Below are positions 1 to 4,600 of a DNA stretch of 6,673 bases, in pieces. A program made the position numbers and the translations under genes. The notes beneath the pieces were generated by a model. It saw only the letters and a list, made by a program, of their open reading frames with translations, was not told the DNA's origin and searched no databases. Each line of letters begins with the position of its first letter. Within the stretch, counting starts at the first letter, position 1. The stretch is taken from positions 1 through 6,673 of the forward strand of contig NVUO01000024.1 in NCBI GenBank assembly GCA_002733155.1, in the 5' to 3' direction. Source of the DNA: Sulfurimonas sp. Lineage in GTDB: Bacteria > Campylobacterota > Campylobacteria > Campylobacterales > Sulfurimonadaceae.

Positions 1-388
1 AATCTAATGCTCCGTTTATCATAGCTAGGATAAATCTATCTTTGTTTATTCTGCCATTATTTAATTCAGCTAACCAGTAAAGCATACCAGCATTATCTGC
101 ATCTCGGTTAAAAAGAAATTGGTATCTTAGGTTTATAAACTCTTTATCTGTTATTGAATCAGGATAGAGATTTTGAGTCTCTGGTTGGTAGGAGAAGCTT
201 AAAGCTATTTCACTTAACTTTAACTTTGAATTATTAAGCCAATAATCAAGTCCAGAACTATCAGGTGCACGGTTAAATGTGGATACATAAAGTTTGGAGA
301 CTTCTTCTTGTGTTGGAACTTCTTCACTTGCATATATTGTTGAAAGTGTCAATATAATACTTAGTGCTAATCTTGATACTAATCTCAC
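1..388 (-). CDS. DUF4214-repeat secreted protein (N-terminal part, runs off left edge)
   Basis: This is a partial reading frame of 129 codons that continues past position 1. The start is read as GTG at 386-388, preceded by AAGGA (395-399 on the plus strand) at a 6-base spacing; the ATG just upstream is followed at once by a stop, so GTG is the natural start. Residues 1-20 form a Sec signal peptide (Arg at 2 and 6, hydrophobic core, likely cleavage after IYA20). Two copies of a DUF4214-type motif follow: LYVSTFNRAPDSSGLDYW at about 33-50, and a diverged copy around 87-106 with FNRDADNAG and YWL. Known of the family: DUF4214 repeats occur in extracellular and surface proteins of many bacteria, often in large RTX- or S-layer-like proteins, and their biochemical function is not settled. 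Inferred: exported, possibly a surface or matrix protein. Total length cannot be known from this window. Confidence 0.82.
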   Translation of the reverse strand, partial: MRLVSRLALSIILTLSTIYASEEVPTQEEVSKLYVSTFNRAPDSSGLDYWLNNSKLKLSEIALSFSYQPETQNLYPDSITDKEFINLRYQFLFNRDADNAGMLYWLAELNNGRINKDRFILAMINGALD

Positions 389-394
389 ATTACA

Positions 395-399
395 TCCTT
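395..399 (-). promoter_or_regulatory. Ribosome binding site deciding the GTG start of the DUF4214 gene
   Basis: The minus strand reads AAGGA here, 6 bases upstream of GTG (386-388). It supports GTG as the true start, because no in-frame ATG lies nearby and an upstream out-of-frame ATG is followed immediately by TGA. Confidence 0.6.
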
Positions 400-458
400 A
401 TTAGTTTCAATACTGAAAATTATTTAACTAATTCTTTTTTATAAGAATATATGCTAAT

Positions 459-470
459 ATTATAATTATA
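459..470 (-). promoter_or_regulatory. Candidate -10 region for the DUF4214 gene (tandem TATAAT)
   Basis: On the minus strand two perfect TATAAT hexamers lie back to back (470-465 and 464-459), about 70 bases upstream of the GTG start. No good TTGACA-like -35 is visible. A strong -10 with a weak -35 is common in Campylobacterota, but AT-rich DNA like this produces such matches by chance, so the call is tentative. Confidence 0.3.
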
Positions 471-566
471 AAATATTCTTTTTTAATAAAAGGATTTAAT
501 ATTAAATTTATATTAATGATATTGTTTACTTTTGTAACATTTATTCAAGCTAATTTTATTAATCTA

Positions 567-592
567 ATGGCGCAAAGTTATAAAAACGCCAT
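567..592. repeat. Inverted repeat ATGGCG/CGCCAT
   Basis: ATGGCG (567-572) and CGCCAT (587-592) form a perfect 6-bp stem with a 14-base AT-rich loop. It stands out because it is the only GC-rich stem in the surrounding AT-rich spacer. No T-run directly follows on either strand, so it does not look like an intrinsic terminator. It lies about 180 bases upstream of the DUF4214 start and could be an operator, a 5' leader element or chance. Confidence 0.3.
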
Positions 593-681
593 CTGTATGT
601 GACAAAAATATGTATAAAAAAGTTATGTTCTTGTTTTTAATCTTAGTAAAGTCTTTAAAATAGGAAGTTAAGTATAAAAGT

Positions 682-756
682 TGGTGACCCCGAGGAGAAT
701 TGAACTCCTGTGACATGGATGAAAACCATGGATCCTAACCGCTAGACGACGGGGCC
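682..756 (-). tRNA. trnE: tRNA-Glu (UUC)
   Basis: The minus strand folds into a full cloverleaf. The acceptor stem is GGCCCCG with CGGGGTC (including one G-U pair), the discriminator is A, and CCA is encoded (682-684). The anticodon loop TTTTCAT lies between CATGG and CCATG stems, giving anticodon TTC (721-723). The D-arm contains AGCGGTTAGGA and the T-arm has GTTCAAT. It reads GAA and GAG codons. It lies downstream of tRNA-Lys on the same strand, 98 bases apart, with no recognisable promoter of its own, so it is probably co-transcribed from the promoter at 961-989. Confidence 0.97.
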
Positions 757-792
757 ACTTTTGTAGTTGGTTTTTTAGTTAGTTATGCTGAA

Positions 793-832
793 GTTTCAAG
801 TGAAGCGTACAACTAGTACGTGAGCTTTAAAC
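793..832. repeat. Imperfect hairpin between the two tRNA genes
   Basis: GTTTCAAG (793-800) pairs with CTTTAAAC (825-832) at 7 of 8 positions. An asymmetric internal loop (TGAA against GAG) separates this from an inner stem GCGTAC/GTACGT (805-810 and 816-821), closed by a 5-base loop AACTA. The structure can form in RNA from either strand. It also contains the ACTAGT palindrome (812-817), and the heptamer CTGAAGT occurs on both sides (789-795 and 832-838). It lies in the spacer of the presumed Lys-Glu precursor, so it could be an RNase processing site, or it could be a copy of a short interspersed palindromic repeat. Confidence 0.5.
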
Positions 833-847
833 TGAAGTGCAAATAAC

Positions 848-854
848 AAAAAAA
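848..854 (-). terminator. T-run directly after tRNA-Lys (possible weak terminator)
   Basis: On the minus strand the encoded CCA of tRNA-Lys is followed immediately by seven T residues. The tRNA acceptor and T stems upstream could act as the stem of a leaky terminator. The same T-run could instead simply be AT-rich spacer. If functional, tRNA-Glu would receive only read-through transcription. Confidence 0.2.
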
Positions 855-930
855 TGGTGTCCTGTGATGGATTCGAACCATCGGCCACATCATTAAAAGT
901 GACGTGCTCTACCAGCTGAGCTAACAAGAC
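855..930 (-). tRNA. trnK: tRNA-Lys (UUU)
   Basis: The minus strand forms a complete cloverleaf. The acceptor stem is GTCTTGT with ACAGGAC (one G-U pair), the discriminator is A, and CCA is encoded (855-857). The anticodon stem CGTCA/TGATG encloses the loop CTTTTAA, giving anticodon TTT (895-897). The D-arm has TAGCTCAGCTGGTAGAGC and the T-arm has GGTTCGAATCC. It reads AAA and AAG, very frequent codons in this AT-rich genome. It is the first gene after the strong promoter at 961-989, with a leader of only about 22 bases. Confidence 0.97.
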
Positions 931-935
931 AAAAT

Positions 936-951
936 CAAACATCTCTGTTTG
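936..951 (-). promoter_or_regulatory. Leader hairpin with GAGA tetraloop in front of tRNA-Lys
   Basis: On the minus strand CAAACA (951-946), GAGA (945-942) and TGTTTG (941-936) form a perfect 6-bp hairpin capped by a GNRA-type tetraloop. It is followed by ATTTT and then the mature 5' end of tRNA-Lys at 930. Since transcription should start near 952-954, the hairpin would lie at the extreme 5' end of the precursor. It may guide RNase P cleavage or leader removal, or stabilise the precursor; these roles are inference. Confidence 0.55.
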
Positions 952-960
952 TGGACGGGA

Positions 961-989
961 ATTATAGGCAAATTTAACTTATATGTCAA
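961..989 (-). promoter_or_regulatory. Strong sigma-70 promoter for the tRNA-Lys/tRNA-Glu transcript
   Basis: On the minus strand a perfect TTGACA (-35, 984-989) is separated by exactly 17 bases from a perfect TATAAT (-10, 961-966). The discriminator TCCCGTC downstream is unusually GC-rich for this DNA, as in stable-RNA promoters under stringent (ppGpp) control. The DNA upstream of the -35 is A/T-rich, like an UP element. The predicted start is near 952-954. Growth-rate or stringent regulation is an inference from this layout. Confidence 0.85.
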
Positions 990-1038
990 GATAAAAAACC
1001 ATTTATACACATATATTTATTAATTTGTTGATTTTAAC

Positions 1039-1075
1039 TACAATTATCCTCTCTTTGTATATATTTTGCTAAAAT
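1039..1075 (+). promoter_or_regulatory. Candidate promoter(s) for the bat operon
   Basis: Two alternatives are visible. TACAAT at 1039-1044 would start transcription near 1051 and leave a leader of about 30 bases. TGCTAAAAT at 1067-1075 looks like an extended -10 and would start transcription at or within a base or two of the ATG at 1081, giving a leaderless or nearly leaderless mRNA. Neither has a good -35. The region is divergent from the tRNA promoter. Confidence 0.3.
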
Positions 1076-1080
1076 ATATT

Positions 1081-2004
1081 ATGAATTTCATAAGTTTTGA
1101 ATATAGTTATTTGATATTGCTATTATTTCCTATAATTTATTGTTTGTATAAATGTAAAGAGTATACAAAACCAAAAATATTTGTGCATTTACATTTTTTA
1201 TCTGCTAAAAAGAATTTTTTGAAACTAGAATGGATTATAAAGATACTTATTTTTATATCTCTTTTTATAGCTCTTACTTCTCCAATAATAATAGATAAAT
1301 TTTCCCCTTTAAATAGACATGGAAAAGATATAGTCTTAGCCCTTGATGCTAGTGGGTCTATGAACTCTTCTGGTTTTGATGATGAAGATGAATTAAGTAA
1401 TAGTAAAAGACTTACTCGTTTTGAACTTAGTAAAATGATAGCTAGTGAGTTTATAAAAAAAAGACTAAGTGATAATATTGGTATAGTTATGTATGGTGAT
1501 TTTGCTTTTATTGCATCACCAATCACTTATGAAAAAAAAATAGTAGTGGATATGCTTTCATATATGTCCCAAGGTATGGCTGGTCAAAATACAGCTATAG
1601 GGGAGGCACTTTTATTTAGTGTAAGAGCCTTTCAACTCTCTACTGCAAAAAGTAAACTTATAATACTCCTTAGTGACGGTGAACATAATAGTGGTAGTAT
1701 CTCACCAAAAGATGCAATGAAATATGTAAAAGAAAAAGATATAAAAGTATATACAATTGCTATTGGGAAAAAAGGTGAGGTTGATGAGGCCTTACTGAAA
1801 GAAATTGCAAAAGATGGTAATGGTGAGTTTTTTAGAGCAGTATCTGCAAAAGAGTTGCAAGAAATATATGAAAAAATAGATAAGTTAGAATCATCAAAGA
1901 TAAAAAGTTCAGAATATATTTTAAAAGAGTATTATTATTGGATATTTTTACTTTTAGCTGCTTTTTTACTTTTGTTTTTAGTATACAGGGAGATAAAAAG
2001 GTGA
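1081..2004 (+). CDS. batA: BatA-like VWA-domain inner-membrane protein
   Basis: This 307-residue protein belongs to the BatA group of aerotolerance-associated proteins. Two membrane segments (about 9-24 and 51-70) precede a VWA domain (about 83-265), and a third segment (about 284-303) ends in YREIKR. The metal-ion-dependent adhesion site (MIDAS) is complete: D89-A-S91-G-S93, T171 and D199 in LLSDG. Lysines after the first segment and at the C-terminus put those ends in the cytoplasm, so the VWA domain faces the periplasm. An acidic stretch DDEDE (100-104) follows the MIDAS loop. The ATG at 1081 was preferred over an in-frame TTG at 1066; neither has a clear Shine-Dalgarno sequence. The stop overlaps the start of the next gene by four bases. 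Known of the family: Bat proteins interact through VWA domains and support envelope stress or oxygen tolerance in Bacteroides and Leptospira; the molecular role is not settled. Confidence 0.88.
   Translation: MNFISFEYSYLILLLFPIIYCLYKCKEYTKPKIFVHLHFLSAKKNFLKLEWIIKILIFISLFIALTSPIIIDKFSPLNRHGKDIVLALDASGSMNSSGFDDEDELSNSKRLTRFELSKMIASEFIKKRLSDNIGIVMYGDFAFIASPITYEKKIVVDMLSYMSQGMAGQNTAIGEALLFSVRAFQLSTAKSKLIILLSDGEHNSGSISPKDAMKYVKEKDIKVYTIAIGKKGEVDEALLKEIAKDGNGEFFRAVSAKELQEIYEKIDKLESSKIKSSEYILKEYYYWIFLLLAAFLLLFLVYREIKR
1988..2004 (+). promoter_or_regulatory. Ribosome binding site and GTGA stop/start overlap deciding the batB start
   Basis: GGGAGA (1988-1993) lies 7 bases before GTG (2001-2003), and the batA stop TGA (2002-2004) overlaps that GTG. 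This arrangement is typical of translational coupling and argues against the longer frame that begins at 1938 inside batA. Confidence 0.7.
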
Positions 2005-3455
2005 GTTTTTTATATGCAGAAGCTTTTTTCTTACTTATATTATTGACACCTATTTTTATATATAAGCATTATAAATCATTAAGTTTTAGATTATATGCCT
2101 ATATATTTACCTTTATTTTTATTATTATCGCAATTTCTAGACCTATAATTGAGCAAGAGCCTACAAAAAATAAGCAGGTTTTAAATGATGTAGTTATAGC
2201 AGTGGATTTATCATACTCTATGCAAGCAAGTGATATAAAACCTACAAGATTAGAAAAAGCAAAAAATATTTTAAAAGATTTGGTTCAAATAGAGCATAAA
2301 ACTAGATTTGGAGTACTTGGATTTACAACAAATGCAATAATACTTTCACCTTTAACATCTGATAGTGAACTATTACTTCATTTATTTAATAGCCTTGATA
2401 CTGATTTGCTAATCACAAAAGGTAGTGATGTTATGCCAGCCTTGAAATTAGCTAGAAAAATGTCTGATTCAAAGAGATTGAGTGTAGTTATACTTAGTGA
2501 TGGTGCTGATGATTTTGACTATGAATCTGAGGCTATTTTTGCAAAACAAAATCTTATGACTATAAATATTTTTATGCTAGCTACAAAATATGGTGGTACA
2601 TTGCTTCTTGATAATGGGGGACTCTTAAAAGATGAGCTTGGTGATATTGTAGTTAGTAGTGAAAACACAGCTATAAAAAAGATTTCAGATGCAACAAATG
2701 GAGTTTATACAAAAAGTTTAGATGTACTCTTAACTGCTCTATATTCTCAAAGACAAGATGATAAAAAAAGTGATGTGATAGTGATGAAAAATCTTGAACT
2801 TTTTTATTATTTTATAGTATTGGCAATTATAATATTTTTAATAGGCATAACAAGTTTAAAAAAGTTTGTTTTAGCTTTTTTCTTATTATTTGGGATGAAC
2901 TTAAATGCTGATTTACAGGAGTATATAATTGATACTTTAGATGAAAATCGGGCTGCTTTTAATAAGGCTAGTAGATATTATAAATCTGGTGAGTATGAAA
3001 AAGCACTAGATAATTATAAAAGAGTAAAATCATCTAAAGCAGAGTTTAAATCCATTGTTTATTATAATATTGCAAACTCTTTAGTCCGTCTACAGGAGTT
3101 TAAAAAAGCTAGAGAGGCTTACTTAAAATCATTAACCTTACTTTATACAAAAGAGGCTGATGAAAATTTAAATTATATAAAAGATGTGGGTGTTAAACAG
3201 GAAATGAGTACTGGTCAGCAAAAAGCATCAAAAAAGTCATCAATTGCAAAAAAAAGAAAAAATTCAAAAAAACAAAAAGAAGGTGGCAGCTCAAATATGA
3301 AAGTAAAAGCGAGTGCAAGTAGTGGGGCAAATGATACAAAGAAAAAAAATAACTCTGATGTACAAGTAAATTTAAATAATGCAAAAGCAAAATTAAGTTC
3401 AAAACAATATGAATTAATAAATAAGAGAGTAGTTAATGAAGATAAACCTTGGTAA
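2001..3455 (+). CDS. batB: BatB-like VWA protein fused to a BatC-like TPR domain
   Basis: The start is set at GTG 2001, not at the in-frame ATG at 1938. GTG overlaps the batA stop as GTGA, has GGGAG 8-12 bases upstream, and begins right before the first membrane segment. The 484-residue product has two membrane segments (about 7-22 and 31-49) and a VWA domain (about 62-255) with MIDAS residues D69-L-S71-Y-S73, T139 and D167. A third segment (about 266-284) ends in KK, and a fourth (about 289-302) ending MNLNA resembles a signal peptide. Two TPR-like units follow (about 314-384), then a Lys/Ser-rich low-complexity tail (about 405-455) and a C-terminal block ending in KPW. Topology by the positive-inside rule puts both VWA and TPR in the periplasm. 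In Bacteroidetes, BatB and BatC (a TPR protein) are separate genes; here they form one chain. The BatA-BatB-BatD order supports a shared membrane complex. Confidence 0.88.
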   Translation: MSFLYAEAFFLLILLTPIFIYKHYKSLSFRLYAYIFTFIFIIIAISRPIIEQEPTKNKQVLNDVVIAVDLSYSMQASDIKPTRLEKAKNILKDLVQIEHKTRFGVLGFTTNAIILSPLTSDSELLLHLFNSLDTDLLITKGSDVMPALKLARKMSDSKRLSVVILSDGADDFDYESEAIFAKQNLMTINIFMLATKYGGTLLLDNGGLLKDELGDIVVSSENTAIKKISDATNGVYTKSLDVLLTALYSQRQDDKKSDVIVMKNLELFYYFIVLAIIIFLIGITSLKKFVLAFFLLFGMNLNADLQEYIIDTLDENRAAFNKASRYYKSGEYEKALDNYKRVKSSKAEFKSIVYYNIANSLVRLQEFKKAREAYLKSLTLLYTKEADENLNYIKDVGVKQEMSTGQQKASKKSSIAKKRKNSKKQKEGGSSNMKVKASASSGANDTKKKNNSDVQVNLNNAKAKLSSKQYELINKRVVNEDKPW

Positions 3456-4542
3456 ATTTTTTTTATATCTTTTTATAATATTTAATATACAGCTAATAGC
3501 TTCAGAATATAAGTGGAGTGCTAGTATTAATAAAAAAAGTGCATTTATCAATGAGCCAATTTATTTAAAATATATTTGTGAATTTAATGATAGTGGTAGT
3601 TTATATACAATTGACTTTAACCCCATAGGTAAATTTGAAAAATATAATATCTTAGTTTTAAAAGAAGATGAAAAAATAATAAATAATAAAAGAATAAATA
3701 CTTATGAATATATAGCTTATGTTAAAGAAAAAGGGAAAGTTGACTTTGACTTTGATGTAGTTATGAAAAAAACTACCCAAGATTCTATAGTTGAATTAAC
3801 TGGTGGCATGGATAATGATATGGAGATGGAACAGTTCTTTAATACATATTTAAAGCAAAAACTCTTAAGTGTAAATATACAAGAATCTAAGTCTAGTCTT
3901 TTAGGTGATTTTAATATAAAAATTAAAAAAGATAAGTTAATTAAAAAAGCATTTTCACCTTTTCATTTAGAAATCAAGATAAATGGTAGTGGTAATTTTC
4001 AAGATATAAAAGATATAAAATTTGATATAAATAATGTAAAGGTATTCTCACAAAAACCAACACAAGAGCTAAGTTTAACTAAGCAGGGATATACTGGTAC
4101 TTGGAGCCAAAAATTTGCCTTTGTAGCTGATAAAGACTTTAGTATTGAAGAGTTTAAAATTGAGTATATGAATCCAGAAGATGCTTTGAAAAAAAACTTA
4201 ATAATAAAAAAGATAGATGTAAAGGTAACTAAGGCTTATGAAAAAGAAAACTTATTAGATAAAGAAGAAGAGATATTTGAATTTTCTTATGATTATCTGT
4301 ATCTTATTTTAAGTTTTATTTCTGGATTTATATTAGCAAAAATAAAGTTTAAAAAAGAAAAAACTATAGATAATGATAGTATATTATTTAAAGAAAAGCT
4401 CAATAATGTTAAATCTTTAGATGAATTACTTATAATCTTAGTCCTACAAGATTGCATAAAATATGATAAAATTATAAAAGAGATAGAAAATAAGCAGATT
4501 ACATCATTAGCTCAAGCGAAAAAGTCTATTTTTAGCTCTTAA
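3436..4542 (+). CDS. batD: BatD-like membrane-anchored periplasmic protein
   Basis: The 368-residue product starts at ATG 3436, overlapping batB by 20 bases, with a weak AGAGAG motif just upstream. Residues 1-23 form a signal peptide (core FFLYLFIIFNIQLIAS). The periplasmic part is beta-rich. It contains blocks typical of the BatD 'oxygen tolerance' family: an early segment with N39-E40-P41; SPFHLEIKINGSGNFQDI at about 174-191, matching the family's P...I.G.GN pattern; and a late F..EYMNP pattern at about 240-247. A membrane segment (about 286-303) is followed by a basic stretch and a cytoplasmic tail of about 65 residues. Many BatD proteins are longer, often over 500 residues, so this is a reduced form, probably with fewer beta-domains. 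There is no sign of a frameshift. Position after batA and batB supports the call more than sequence alone does. Confidence 0.78.
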   Translation: MKINLGKFFLYLFIIFNIQLIASEYKWSASINKKSAFINEPIYLKYICEFNDSGSLYTIDFNPIGKFEKYNILVLKEDEKIINNKRINTYEYIAYVKEKGKVDFDFDVVMKKTTQDSIVELTGGMDNDMEMEQFFNTYLKQKLLSVNIQESKSSLLGDFNIKIKKDKLIKKAFSPFHLEIKINGSGNFQDIKDIKFDINNVKVFSQKPTQELSLTKQGYTGTWSQKFAFVADKDFSIEEFKIEYMNPEDALKKNLIIKKIDVKVTKAYEKENLLDKEEEIFEFSYDYLYLILSFISGFILAKIKFKKEKTIDNDSILFKEKLNNVKSLDELLIILVLQDCIKYDKIIKEIENKQITSLAQAKKSIFSS

Positions 4543-4600
4543 AAGTATTTATTTAATATACTTAGTGTAAATTAAAGTTTTTTAAATTGGAGAATATTTA
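4543..4600 (+). promoter_or_regulatory. batD-lipoprotein spacer: possible -10 and ribosome binding site
   Basis: The 58-base gap holds a weak AT-only-style hairpin (AAGTAT 4543-4548 with ATACTT 4558-4563, 9-base loop) with no T-run directly behind it. It also holds a TATACT hexamer (4557-4562) that could be a -10 without a visible -35, and GGAG (4589-4592) 8 bases before the ATG at 4601. The spacer therefore neither proves termination nor an independent promoter; read-through from the bat operon is possible. Confidence 0.35.

Larger units (their letters stand above)
389..681. other. Non-coding intergenic region between the DUF4214 gene and tRNA-Glu
   Basis: This stretch of 293 bases is very AT-rich and has stops in all frames at short intervals; I find no credible small gene. 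It holds the candidate promoter of the DUF4214 gene (459-470) and one GC-richer hairpin (567-592). No convincing intrinsic terminator follows tRNA-Glu on the minus strand, so the end of the tRNA transcript is not defined by sequence. Confidence 0.6.

Noticed and set aside
812..817. ACTAGT palindrome as a separate regulatory site
   Set aside because: A six-base palindrome is expected by chance and it lies inside the larger inter-tRNA hairpin already described.
682..930. tRNA pair as an attachment site of an integrated element
   Set aside because: No integrase, no direct repeat of a tRNA 3' end and no foreign composition is visible within the window.
1137..1526. Open frame of 129 codons on the minus strand
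   Set aside because: It lies wholly inside batA, which has a complete VWA domain; the antisense product is a low-complexity Leu/Ser/Ile sequence with no recognisable domain or ribosome binding site.
3193..3402. Open frame of 69 codons on the minus strand
   Set aside because: It is the reverse of the Lys/Ser-rich tail of batB and reads as Leu/Phe/His/Tyr repeats, as expected of a compositional shadow.
4543..4563. Hairpin AAGTAT/ATACTT as a terminator after batD
   Set aside because: The stem has only one G-C pair and no T-run follows at once; it is too weak to call a terminator.
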